The position numbers were made by a program, and so were the translations under genes. The notes below the pieces were generated by a model. The model did not search any database. It was not told the origin of the DNA and saw only the letters and a list, made by a program, of their open reading frames with translations. From an uncultured bacterium (GTDB lineage: Bacteria > Bacillota_I > Bacilli_A > RF39 > UBA660), in contig CAJMSU010000007.1 in the NCBI GenBank assembly GCA_905216155.1, positions 1-60,523 on the forward strand: DNA of 60,523 bases. Direction: 5' to 3'. Below are positions 1 to 7,237 of the stretch, piece after piece. The stretch's first letter is position 1. Each line of letters starts with the position of its first letter.

Positions 1-850
1 TATTAAATATTAAATTATCTCCATATTTTGTAAATTCAAAAGTATATGTATTTAAATCATTCTTCAAACCCAAAAATATTTTATCATTATCACAATCATA
101 GGCTTTAGTTACCTGATCAGAAAAGTCATTATTTTTTGTACAATAACCATCATTATTAACAGCATCTATTATTGGATTTAGTTTGTTTTTAGCAGCATTA
201 TATGTTTTATATATTTTCATATTTGTAACAGGATAACATATATCACTATAACAATAATTTTCCGTATAGAAAACACCTACTTTAAAATAGATTGTATTGC
301 CCTTTACTGAGTAACTATCTTCTCCTAAGTAATGAACAGGTTCACTAGGATCAGTTGAACCACCATGACCATAATGTTCTTCATTATAAATGTATTTATC
401 AGTCTTACTATTATACTTATACAGTATATCTGATCCATTTATATCATAATGAGCAGTACACTTATAATCTACCAAATTTAATTTAGCATCTTCGCCATAA
501 TATTTCTTTATCGTTGAAATTAATTTATCACCAGTTACTTTCTCAATTGATTCACCTGACAAAGTAATAGCTATATTTAATTTAGTTTGATCATCTAAAT
601 CATTAAATTTTGTAATATTTTTATCATTATACATTGCTCTTGCAATTTTAAGCATTAAATCTTCATCATCTTTTGTAACTATAACATCAGAAACTCCTTT
701 TATTTTTCTTGGCGTTTTTCTCATTGGTAAAGTATCTACCATTACATAATCATAAGTAATATAAGAAATACACGCTACTAATAAAATTGTAAGTATCACT
801 ATTATTATTTTTAAAACTTTTTCTTTTTTACTATTATTTTCCCTCATCAT
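1..850 (-). CDS. Membrane-anchored extracytoplasmic protein, unknown function (partial, C-terminus beyond the window)
   Basis: The reading frame is open from position 850 to the window edge, about 283 codons without a stop, so the 3' end is missing. AGGAG lies 7 nt before tandem ATG codons at 850 and 847. The product has a short basic N-terminus and one membrane segment (residues about 12-30), followed by an extracytoplasmic part with several cysteines and a beta-strand-like end. No catalytic motif was recognised. Its layout (short tail, one helix, globular part with a phrase like YYGEDAKLN) resembles the protein at 34065-34961, which has LFGKDAKLD, so the two may be distant paralogues. It is separated from the next gene upstream by that gene's terminator, so it is probably transcribed alone. 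Confidence 0.72.
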   Translation of the reverse strand, partial: MMRENNSKKEKVLKIIIVILTILLVACISYITYDYVMVDTLPMRKTPRKIKGVSDVIVTKDDEDLMLKIARAMYNDKNITKFNDLDDQTKLNIAITLSGESIEKVTGDKLISTIKKYYGEDAKLNLVDYKCTAHYDINGSDILYKYNSKTDKYIYNEEHYGHGGSTDPSEPVHYLGEDSYSVKGNTIYFKVGVFYTENYCYSDICYPVTNMKIYKTYNAAKNKLNPIIDAVNNDGYCTKNNDFSDQVTKAYDCDNDKIFLGLKNDLNTYTFEFTKYGDNLIFN

Positions 851-933
851 AACAACACTCCTTATATAATTAAATATTAACATATTTTTCTAACTGCACA
901 ATAGATTTTTACAATTATTATTTTCACTTTACA

Positions 934-970
934 TAAAAAAATGTACTAACAACTAGTGTCAGTACATTCT
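934..970 (-). terminator. Rho-independent terminator ending the infC-to-lipoprotein operon
   Basis: Arms AATGTACT (940-947) and AGTACATT (961-968) form an 8-bp stem on the minus strand, followed by a run of T. The stop codon of the lipoprotein gene (946-948) lies inside the stem, so the last codons double as the terminator. Confidence 0.8.
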
Positions 971-1521
971 CTAATATTGTATTCACTTATTAAATCCAAA
1001 TATTTACTTTTTAGCTCCTTTTTTGTTTTATCACTTAGAGCCTCATCTAAGCTACCTTCCATAGTAGCAGTATCATTATTATGACCTATTACTTTACCAT
1101 TTTTAATAAAGTATACATCCGGTAGATAAAGATCAGCCTCATCATTTTCATTCTTTGGTAAATAATCTTTTAAAAGATCTATTAATTTTTTATATTCTTT
1201 TGTATCTTTTTCCTTAATTGATTTTGGATTATAATAATATGCATTATCAACATTTTTATATTTTAAAGCTTCCGTTAAAATTGTTGCTGTTGCACTACAC
1301 CATTCACAATCTGGATTTCCAAAAAATATTATACCTGATTTATTTTCTATAATATCTAGCACTTGATCTATATCAATATATTTAAATGGATTATCCTTAG
1401 AAACAGAATATTCATCTGAAAATTTTTCAGCATCTGTTACCTTTTCTGTTTTCTTTACCGAACACCCAGACATTGTTGTTATTGCTACTGCAGTAACTAG
1501 TAATAAAACTACTTTTTTCAT
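946..1521 (-). CDS. Thioredoxin-like lipoprotein
   Basis: The 191-residue product has a lipoprotein signal with lipobox MSGC and lipidated Cys20. A thioredoxin-like core follows, with FFGNPDCEWC giving a CxxC pair at C72/C75, and later strands such as LPDVYFIKNGKVIG that fit a thioredoxin fold. It is probably anchored on the outer face of the membrane as a thiol-disulfide protein, similar to the accessory thioredoxins of Gram-positive bacteria. The SD AGGAG sits 5 nt before the ATG. The gene follows tsf by only 20 nt and is the last gene of the translation operon, which is an unusual location. The redox partner is unknown. The cis-Pro expected of an active thioredoxin could not be placed with certainty. 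Confidence 0.75.
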   Translation of the reverse strand: MKKVVLLLVTAVAITTMSGCSVKKTEKVTDAEKFSDEYSVSKDNPFKYIDIDQVLDIIENKSGIIFFGNPDCEWCSATATILTEALKYKNVDNAYYYNPKSIKEKDTKEYKKLIDLLKDYLPKNENDEADLYLPDVYFIKNGKVIGHNNDTATMEGSLDEALSDKTKKELKSKYLDLISEYNIRECTDTSC

Positions 1522-1541
1522 GTCTACTCCTACTAATTAAA

Positions 1542-2423
1542 TTATGCGTTTTCTATTTGGCTCATTACTTCGCTAGCAAAGTCTTCTTCTTTTTTCTCAA
1601 TTCCTTCACCAACAGCAAATCTTACCATTTTAACAATTGAGCCGTTATTTGATTTTACATAATCTAATACTGACATTCCTGAATCCTTAATAAATGCTTG
1701 TTCTTCAAGACAAATTTCTTTATAAAATTTATTAAGTCTTCCTGTAACCATTTTTTCAGCTATAGCTTCTGGTTTTCCTTCTTGCATTACTTGTTCTTTA
1801 ATTACGTGAGATTCTCTTTCTACAAGTTCAGCAGGTACTTCATCTCTCTTAACAGCAGTTGGATTCATTGCTGCTACATGCATAGCTACATCCTTTGCAA
1901 CTTCTGCAGAAGCTCCATCTAAAACTACCAATGAAGTGATTTTACCTCCCATATGAGAATATATTCCAAAATTTTGTGAATCAGTTTTTGTAACTTTTTC
2001 AAATCTTCTAAAACTAATTTTTTCTCCTATTTTAGCTGTAAAATTAACGATTGCATCCCCAATTGTTTCACTACCATCTACAATAGTTAATTCATTTGCC
2101 TCTTCAACTGTTTTAGCATCATTATTCAATAAAGTTTTCATTATAGAACTAACCAATTTCTTAAATTCATCATTTTGTGCAACAAAATCTGTTTCACAGT
2201 TTACTTCTAAAATAACAGCATTATTTCCATCAGTTGTTGCCTCAGTTAATCCTTCTGCAGCAATTCTAGACTCTTTCTTAGCAGCTTTAGCAATACCCTT
2301 TTCTCTTAACCAATCAATTGATTTCTCCATATCACCATTATTAGCTTCTAAAGCTTTCTTACAATCTAGCATTCCTGCTCCTGTTTTTTCTCTTAACTCT
2401 TTTACATCACTTGCTTTAATCAT
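1542..2423 (-). CDS. tsf: Translation elongation factor Ts
   Basis: This is EF-Ts, the nucleotide exchange factor for EF-Tu. The N-terminal UBA-like domain has the family phrase LREKTGAGMLDCKKAL, followed by the core with EVNCETDFVAQNDEF. At 293 residues it is of normal length. The C-terminal part contains the dimerisation region and ends in a short acidic tail. It lies downstream of rpsB, the usual bacterial order, with an 81-nt gap that contains a strong stem-loop. SD AAGGAGG precedes the ATG at 2423. No unusual residues were seen. Confidence 0.98.
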   Translation of the reverse strand: MIKASDVKELREKTGAGMLDCKKALEANNGDMEKSIDWLREKGIAKAAKKESRIAAEGLTEATTDGNNAVILEVNCETDFVAQNDEFKKLVSSIMKTLLNNDAKTVEEANELTIVDGSETIGDAIVNFTAKIGEKISFRRFEKVTKTDSQNFGIYSHMGGKITSLVVLDGASAEVAKDVAMHVAAMNPTAVKRDEVPAELVERESHVIKEQVMQEGKPEAIAEKMVTGRLNKFYKEICLEEQAFIKDSGMSVLDYVKSNNGSIVKMVRFAVGEGIEKKEEDFASEVMSQIENA

Positions 2424-2453
2424 TTAATATCCTCCTTAAGTTGTTTTTATACA

Positions 2454-2486
2454 AAGAAAGAGTGAAAACACCTTCCACCCTTCCTT
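2454..2486 (-). other. Stem-loop between rpsB and tsf
   Basis: Arms 2454-2464 and 2476-2486 can form an 11-bp stem with two G-U pairs and an 11-nt loop on the minus-strand transcript. No long U run follows directly, so it looks more like an RNA processing, stability or weak attenuation element than a full terminator. Confidence 0.5.
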
Positions 2487-2504
2487 ATTAATATTTTATC
2501 ATAA

Positions 2505-2612
2505 TTATTTTGATAAAGCTTCTATTAATTCAGCTTTTTTCATTGTAGAGTATCCTTTAACCCCAGCTTCTTTTGCCTTCTCTTTTAAATCAGCCAAAGT
2601 TAATTTAGTTAA
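2505..2612 (-). repeat. Copy 1 of a duplicated SAP/Rho-N-like coding module (end of rpsB)
   Basis: The last 35 codons plus stop of rpsB match the last 35 codons plus stop of rplT (3513-3620) at protein level and closely at DNA level, in the same orientation about 1 kb apart. The two copies differ at only a handful of residues (for example KEKAKEAG versus KKAAKEAG). Confidence 0.85.
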
Positions 2613-3425
2613 ATCTTCTTCTATAACTTCTTTTTTATCTTCCTTAACTTCTACAGTTTTTACCTCTTGTTTCTTTTCTTCTTTTACTGCTTGTTTTTTA
2701 GCCATTTTGTTTTTATCATCATCATTAACATATTCTATCACTTCATTTCCATTAACTTCTGCAATAGCATTTGTTAAAGCACCAATTAATAACTTAACAG
2801 CTCTAACTGCATCATCATTTCCAGGAATTACATAATCTACTAAATCTGGATCACAGTTAGTATCTACTATACCAAACACTGGAATTCCTAATATACGAGC
2901 TTCTTTAATAGCATTTTCTTCTTTTCTAGGATCAACTATTACTAATGCTTGAGGTAATCTCTTCATTTCACGAATTCCTCTTAAATTCTTATCAAGCTTA
3001 GCATATTCCTTTTTAATTTTAATAACTTCTTTTTTTGGTAAAGCTTCAAATGTACCATCAATCTCCATTTTATCTATTTCATCCATTCTTCTTACTCTTG
3101 AACGAATAGTTTTGAAATTAGTTAAAGTTCCACCTAACCATCTTTCATTTACAAAGTACATATTAGTACGTTTTGCAGATTCTTCTGCTGCCTCTTGTGC
3201 TTGTTTTTTAGTTCCTACAAATAAAACTTTTCCACCAGCTTCTGCAATTTCTTTCATTGCATTATAAGCTTCTTCTAATTTTTTTACAGTTTTTTGTAAA
3301 TCAATTATATAAATGTCATCTCTTGTTGTATAGATGTATTCCTTCATTTTTGGATTCCATCTTCTTTTTTGATGTCCAAAATGAACACCAGCTTCTAATA
3401 AATAATTCATTGATACTATTGTCAT
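2505..3425 (-). CDS. rpsB: 30S ribosomal protein S2 with a C-terminal SAP/Rho-N-like extension
   Basis: Residues 1-230 are a standard S2 (LLEAGVHFGHQKRRWNPKM; NERWLGGTLTNFKT; VFGIVDTNCDPD). After residue 230 comes a Lys/Glu-rich linker and then a 35-residue module with phrases LTLADLKEKAKEAG and MKKAELIEAL, which resembles the SAP / Rho N-terminal helix-extended-loop-helix fold that binds nucleic acids. The total of 306 residues exceeds the usual S2 length of about 230-260. The same module ends L20, two genes from S2 in the chain infC-rpmI-rplT-rpsB-tsf. SD GAAGGAG precedes the ATG at 3425. The S2 call is certain; the role of the tail is unknown. Confidence 0.97.
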   Translation of the reverse strand: MTIVSMNYLLEAGVHFGHQKRRWNPKMKEYIYTTRDDIYIIDLQKTVKKLEEAYNAMKEIAEAGGKVLFVGTKKQAQEAAEESAKRTNMYFVNERWLGGTLTNFKTIRSRVRRMDEIDKMEIDGTFEALPKKEVIKIKKEYAKLDKNLRGIREMKRLPQALVIVDPRKEENAIKEARILGIPVFGIVDTNCDPDLVDYVIPGNDDAVRAVKLLIGALTNAIAEVNGNEVIEYVNDDDKNKMAKKQAVKEEKKQEVKTVEVKEDKKEVIEEDLTKLTLADLKEKAKEAGVKGYSTMKKAELIEALSK

Positions 3426-3512
3426 ATTTTTCTCCTTCGTTTTTCTTCTACTAATTTCTAATACTCATCACCTATTGGCACTAGATAAGTAAATTCATTA
3501 GTATGTTTATTT

Positions 3513-3620
3513 TTATTTTGATAAAGCTTCAACTAATTCAGCTTTTTTCATTGTAGAATATCCCTTAACTCCAGCTTCTTTTGCTGCTTTTTTTAAATCT
3601 GCTAAAGTTAATTTTGATAA
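3513..3620 (-). repeat. Copy 2 of the duplicated SAP/Rho-N-like coding module (end of rplT)
   Basis: The last 35 codons plus stop of rplT align with 2505-2612 at the end of rpsB. The direct repeat could allow recombination or gene conversion between the two ribosomal genes. Confidence 0.85.
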
Positions 3621-4115
3621 ATCTACATCATTAGATTCTTCTTTTTTCTCTTCTACAGCTTTAACTTCTTTCTTTTCAGTAGTTTTTTTAGTACTGTTTG
3701 ATGAAGTTTTCTTTAATGTAATTTCTTTAGATGATACTTCTTCAGCTGCTTTTATCTTTCCAGCTTTACCATCTTTTGCAACTTTTACTAGTTCTGTAAA
3801 CATTTTTGGATCATTTATTGCTATTTCTGATAACATTTTACGGTTAACTTCAACACCTGCTTTTGTTAATCCTTCTATAAATCTTGAATAACTAATATCA
3901 TTTTGTCTACATGCTGCATTAATTCTTGTAATCCATAATTTTCTGAATTCTCTTTTCTTTTGACGTCTGTCTCTAAATGCATATTGTCCTGAATGCATTA
4001 ATTGTTCTTTTGCTGTTTTATAAAGTCTATGTTTACTTCCAAAGTAACCTTTAGCTTGTTTTAATACTTTTTTATGACGAGCCTTTGTTACTGCTCCATT
4101 TTTTACTCTTGCCAT
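3513..4115 (-). CDS. rplT: 50S ribosomal protein L20 with a C-terminal SAP/Rho-N-like extension
   Basis: Residues 1-118 are a typical L20 (RHKKVLKQAKGYFGSKHRLY; YAFRDRRQKKREFRKLWI; FIEGLTKAGVEVNRKMLSE). The usual length is about 118 residues; here a Lys/Glu/Ser/Thr-rich linker and the same 35-residue SAP/Rho-N-like module as in S2 bring it to 200. L20 binds 23S rRNA and in Firmicutes also represses its own operon by binding the infC leader. An extra nucleic-acid-binding module could affect that control, but this is inference. It is co-transcribed with rpmI and infC upstream and rpsB downstream. An A/T-rich GGAGG-type SD precedes the ATG at 4115. Confidence 0.97.
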   Translation of the reverse strand: MARVKNGAVTKARHKKVLKQAKGYFGSKHRLYKTAKEQLMHSGQYAFRDRRQKKREFRKLWITRINAACRQNDISYSRFIEGLTKAGVEVNRKMLSEIAINDPKMFTELVKVAKDGKAGKIKAAEEVSSKEITLKKTSSNSTKKTTEKKEVKAVEEKKEESNDVDLSKLTLADLKKAAKEAGVKGYSTMKKAELVEALSK

Positions 4116-4138
4116 TTTTTATTCCTCCTCTAATATAT

Positions 4139-4324
4139 TTAGATTATATTTTTTAATCTATTTTGATCTTGTTTACTTAATAAAGATCCTTTTCTATTCT
4201 TTCTATTTGCTGCTGTTGTTTTCTTTCCAGTATTATGACGACTTCCAGGACGTCCTATTTTGTAATCATTCTTACGAGCTTTTACAACTTTTGCTGTACC
4301 CTTATGTGTTTTAATTTTTGGCAT
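4139..4324 (-). CDS. rpmI: 50S ribosomal protein L35
   Basis: The product is 61 residues and strongly basic, with the family opening MPKIKTHKGTAKV and the pattern RPGSRHNTGKK. It lies between infC and rplT, the conserved order. SD GGAGGAAAG lies just before the ATG. Nothing unusual was seen. Confidence 0.97.
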   Translation of the reverse strand: MPKIKTHKGTAKVVKARKNDYKIGRPGSRHNTGKKTTAANRKNRKGSLLSKQDQNRLKNII

Positions 4325-4338
4325 TTTCTTTCCTCCTA

Positions 4339-4869
4339 CTATTTATTTTTCTTTGGTGCTAGAACACAAGTCATTGTTCTACCATCTAGTTTAGGCTTTT
4401 GATCTATATCCGCATAATCTTCAACTCTAGATGCAAATCGTTCAAGAACTTCCTTACCTAATTCTGTATGAGCCATTTGACGACCCTTAAAACGAATGGT
4501 AAGTTTTACTCTATCACCCTTTTGCAAGTACTTAGTAGCATTTTTTAATTTTGTCTCAAAATCTCCTACATCAATAACAGGTGATAAACGATACTCTTTT
4601 AACTCAGATCTGTTAGCTTTTTGTTTTTTCATCGCTTCTTTTTCTTTTTTTTGTTTTTCATAACGATATTTATTATAATCCATTACCTTACATACAGGTG
4701 GATTTGCATTTGGACTAATCAAAACAAGATCAAGTGCTGCATATGATGCCAATGTAAGTGCATCTTGAATAGGCTTTACTCCTACTTGTTCTCCATTTGG
4801 CCCAATAACTAAAACTTCACGAGCTTTAATCTTATCATTAATCAACATGTTATTATTATTCTTTGCGAT
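4339..4869 (-). CDS. infC: Translation initiation factor IF-3, predicted AUC start
   Basis: IF-3 signatures are clear: INDKIKAREVLVIGPNGEQ at the N-terminus and YRLSPVIDVGDFETKLKNA and RFKGRQMAHTELG in the C-terminal domain. The only upstream in-frame conventional start, TTG at 4882-4884, lies within the SD GGAGG (4878-4882). The codon with correct spacing is ATC at 4867-4869, 8 nt after the SD, giving (M)AKNNNNMLINDK, which parallels B. subtilis IF-3, itself started at ATT. Rare AUU/AUC starts on infC are an established means of autoregulation, because IF-3 rejects such codons. It is the first gene of the operon, behind a leader attenuator. The ATG at 4846-4848 is a less likely alternative. 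Confidence 0.93.
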   Translation of the reverse strand: MAKNNNNMLINDKIKAREVLVIGPNGEQVGVKPIQDALTLASYAALDLVLISPNANPPVCKVMDYNKYRYEKQKKEKEAMKKQKANRSELKEYRLSPVIDVGDFETKLKNATKYLQKGDRVKLTIRFKGRQMAHTELGKEVLERFASRVEDYADIDQKPKLDGRTMTCVLAPKKNK

Positions 4870-4884
4870 ATATAACACCTCCAA

Positions 4885-5030
4885 ATATTTGTCTAAAAAG
4901 AAAAGTGGATATATCTTTTATATCCACTTAAAAACCTAACAATCAATATATTACATTATATTTCTTTGGCTTTTTACCTATCGCTATTTGCTGATCAGGT
5001 GGATATAAATCGCTTTCCTTTTCTTTGACT
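4885..5030 (-). promoter_or_regulatory. infC leader: transcription attenuator with competing antiterminator (L20-leader type)
   Basis: On the minus transcript a terminator hairpin (4929-4920 with 4912-4903, 10 bp, then a T-rich run) stands 34 nt before infC. An upstream segment (5009-4999, TTTATATCCAC) is perfectly complementary over 11 nt to 4927-4917, the 5' half of the terminator, so pairing there would block termination. This layout fits the ribosomal-protein L20 leaders known for infC-rpmI-rplT in Firmicutes. Confidence 0.82.
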
Positions 5031-5036
5031 GTTATA

Positions 5037-5065
5037 ATTATATGTATTTTTTCTTTATTTGTCAA
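5037..5065 (-). promoter_or_regulatory. Sigma-A promoter of the infC operon
   Basis: Perfect consensus: -35 TTGACA (5065-5060), 17-nt spacer, -10 TATAAT (5042-5037). The start site would be near 5030. The stretch 5066-5208 to its right holds no further gene that I can see. Confidence 0.9.
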
Positions 5066-5208
5066 CATATTTTTATACTAAAATTAGACTTTTTACTAAA
5101 ATCAACCCTTTTTGTATAACTGTTAGTAAAAAATTTAATAGTTATGTTTTAAATTTTTAATCATACTAATTTAATTTTCATAATTATAGTAATACCTAAA
5201 TTGTAAAA

Positions 5209-5940
5209 TTAAACATAATCTCTAACCTTTTCTGTAATAATAGTTTTTCTATAAGATGCCTCTTTTATAAAATAATCCATTATTTTTTTAGCATCTTCAT
5301 CATAATCATACATTTTTTCAACATGCCATTGTACTCCTATATTAAATGTTTTACTAGGATATTCTATTGCCTCTATTATTCCATCTTCACTTCTAGCAAC
5401 AGTTTTATAAATTTCATTAGGCGTTACTGAATAATTGTGAAAACTATTTACATTTATCTCATCCTTTTGTAATATTCCATATAATTTAGAATTTCTATCT
5501 ATTTTTACCTTGTGAGCATATTTAACACTTAAATCAACATTATGTTCTATATTACTATCCTCTATTTTTTCTAAAATAACATCTTCTTTGTAACAACTCA
5601 TTAATTGCATTCCTAAACAAACACCTAGTACTGGTATATTTTTTTCAATTGCTCTTTCTAATAAATATCTATCATATTCACAAAACTTTGATCCTCCAGG
5701 AATAAATAAGCCCTGTATTAAATCTAAATAAAAATCTATTCTTTTCTTCTCATCATCTGTAAGTTTTGGAATTTCATTTCCTTTTGTCTTAAAATAATTT
5801 ATATCTTGAATTGGTGCCAATGATAAAACTTCTCCATTTGCTTTTATTATGGCTCTTCTAACCATATCATATATGTATTCTAAACACTTTCCTTCACTAT
5901 CTACTTCACTCCTCAACGGAACTCCTATTATTGGTCTCAT
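5209..5940 (-). CDS. Class I glutamine amidotransferase / gamma-glutamyl-GABA hydrolase family (peptidase C26)
   Basis: The 243-residue protein has the glutamine amidotransferase fold: GLFIPGGSKFCEYD, the nucleophile elbow GVCLGMQL (Cys108) and the terminal VQWHVEK (His206, Glu208), giving a complete Cys-His-Glu triad. The middle phrase VNSFHNYSV is typical of the PuuD-like C26 hydrolases that cut gamma-glutamyl bonds. ATG 5940 is preferred over the TTG at 5946 because SD GAGGTG stands 8 nt before it. The gene follows the terminator of the acidic membrane protein and seems monocistronic. The substrate cannot be told; D-glutamate or gamma-glutamyl-amine metabolism are possibilities. Confidence 0.85.
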   Translation of the reverse strand: MRPIIGVPLRSEVDSEGKCLEYIYDMVRRAIIKANGEVLSLAPIQDINYFKTKGNEIPKLTDDEKKRIDFYLDLIQGLFIPGGSKFCEYDRYLLERAIEKNIPVLGVCLGMQLMSCYKEDVILEKIEDSNIEHNVDLSVKYAHKVKIDRNSKLYGILQKDEINVNSFHNYSVTPNEIYKTVARSEDGIIEAIEYPSKTFNIGVQWHVEKMYDYDEDAKKIMDYFIKEASYRKTIITEKVRDYV

Positions 5941-5963
5941 GTTCAATTCACCTCTTTTATATA

Positions 5964-5993
5964 TTAAAAAAACTTGCTATTTTAATCAAGTTT
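5964..5993 (-). terminator. Terminator of the acidic membrane-protein gene
   Basis: Arms CAAGTT (5987-5992) and AACTTG (5971-5976) flank a 10-nt loop, with T runs on the exit side of both strands. The stop codon at 5982 lies in the loop region. Confidence 0.75.
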
Positions 5994-7001
5994 TTTTTGT
6001 AATTCTCTCAAAGTCATTAAAAATTCATTTGTCTTCTTAATCTCTTCATCTAATTTATCATAATTAGCAGTATTTTCTAGCTCTAACTCAGTAGCTGATT
6101 TACTACCAGTATCTTTTTCTATACCATAAACAGGTGAAATAACTGGACTACTCTTAAATTTCTTTGGCTTTATTATTTCTTCTTCTATCTTAACATTATT
6201 AAAGTCATCTAAAACTAATCTTTCTTGTACAGGTTCTATCTTCTCTTTTGATACTACTGGCTCTATCTTTTCAACATCTACATTTTTCTTAGTAGTTGAT
6301 GCCATTGCAGCCTCTAAATCTTTTAAGCTTATTGGTTCATTACCCTCATCATTAAATTTTTCAAGTTCATTATTTTCATACATTACCTTTGTTTTAGCCA
6401 TAAGTTCATCAATACTTATTATAGCATTTTGTTCTTGTTCTTCTTCAAATTCTGTTAAATCAATATTCTTTGTTTCTTCTTCAGCTTGTTCAAGAGCTTC
6501 AGTAAGTTTTTGAAGTTCAGCTTGAGCTTCCGTTTGATTTGGCTCTATATCAGTATATTTTAAATTTGCATCTTTTGCCTCTTCTAAAGCTTCTTCCTTC
6601 TTTGATATTTCTGATATTAAATTTTCAAGATTAGAATCATCATTTTCTATAACGCTTGTATCTATTTTTTCTGTTACAATAGGTTGAATAATAGCTTCAT
6701 TATCTTTAGTCGGTGTAACTACCACATGCTCACTTTCTATAGCGTTATTATCAAGTTTTTCCAATACTGGTTTTTCATAAAATACTTCTCCAGAATTTTC
6801 ATTACTAGCATTATCAATTTTTATCTCTTCCGTAATACTTTCTACTAACTTATTAAGTTCTTTTGTATTTTGTTTTTGTTTTCTTTTATAATAATTTTTA
6901 TCTAACAAATAAATAATAAAGCATAATAGACATGCTACGGCTACTACTATGTAGACTACTATTATTTCTGTTGATGTTAAAAATTCCATTAAATCATTCA
7001 T
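5982..7001 (-). CDS. Acidic membrane-anchored protein with long low-complexity cytoplasmic domain
   Basis: I do not recognise the family. The 339-residue product has one N-terminal membrane helix (residues about 12-33) followed by a Lys/Arg stop-transfer (KNYYKRKQK), so the remainder should be cytoplasmic. That part is very rich in Glu, Asp and Lys, with helical coiled-coil stretches (TEALEQAEEETKN; the C-terminal KTNEFLMTLRELQKKLD). The layout recalls membrane-tethered scaffold proteins of the divisome, but no specific homology is claimed. The start at 7001 is chosen because GAGGTGG lies 5 nt upstream. The region ahead of it carries the TTTACA repeats and is shared with divergent spoVB. Confidence 0.7.
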   Translation of the reverse strand: MNDLMEFLTSTEIIVVYIVVAVACLLCFIIYLLDKNYYKRKQKQNTKELNKLVESITEEIKIDNASNENSGEVFYEKPVLEKLDNNAIESEHVVVTPTKDNEAIIQPIVTEKIDTSVIENDDSNLENLISEISKKEEALEEAKDANLKYTDIEPNQTEAQAELQKLTEALEQAEEETKNIDLTEFEEEQEQNAIISIDELMAKTKVMYENNELEKFNDEGNEPISLKDLEAAMASTTKKNVDVEKIEPVVSKEKIEPVQERLVLDDFNNVKIEEEIIKPKKFKSSPVISPVYGIEKDTGSKSATELELENTANYDKLDEEIKKTNEFLMTLRELQKKLD

Positions 7002-7084
7002 TTGTTCCACCTCAATTATAAGTTTAGCATAATTATTTATTTGCAAAAATAATTATTATTAATTTCATATTATTATTTGTAATC

Positions 7085-7138
7085 TTTACACTAATCATTT
7101 ACATCTTTTTACAATTGTTCGATTTACATATATTTACA
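7085..7138. repeat. Five direct TTTACA repeats between the acidic membrane protein and spoVB
   Basis: TTTACA occurs at 7085, 7098, 7108, 7123 and 7133 on the plus strand, with two pairs at exactly one helical turn (10 bp). Tandem half-sites with about one-turn spacing are how OmpR/PhoP-family response regulators bind. These would be upstream of the minus-strand gene starting at 7001 and 100-150 bp before spoVB. Confidence 0.6.
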
Positions 7139-7205
7139 TTTATAACTTACTGCTTTTCATAAATCAATCATACCATAAATCCCACTATATAGTACAGCTT
7201 TTTTT

Positions 7206-7232
7206 ATATTTTTTAAACTTTCAGCATATTAT
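7206..7232 (+). promoter_or_regulatory. Sigma-E-like promoter of spoVB
   Basis: ATATT (7206-7210), a 14-nt spacer and CATATTAT (7225-7232) resemble the B. subtilis sigma-E consensus (ATATT, N13-15, CATACAnT). The -10 ends 5 nt before the spoVB ATG, so the transcript would be leaderless or nearly so. Confidence 0.5.
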
Positions 7233-7237
7233 TTGAT

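Noticed and set aside
1698..1922. Open frame on the plus strand within tsf
   Set aside because: It is antisense to a certain gene, has no SD and its protein looks like reversed AT-rich coding sequence.
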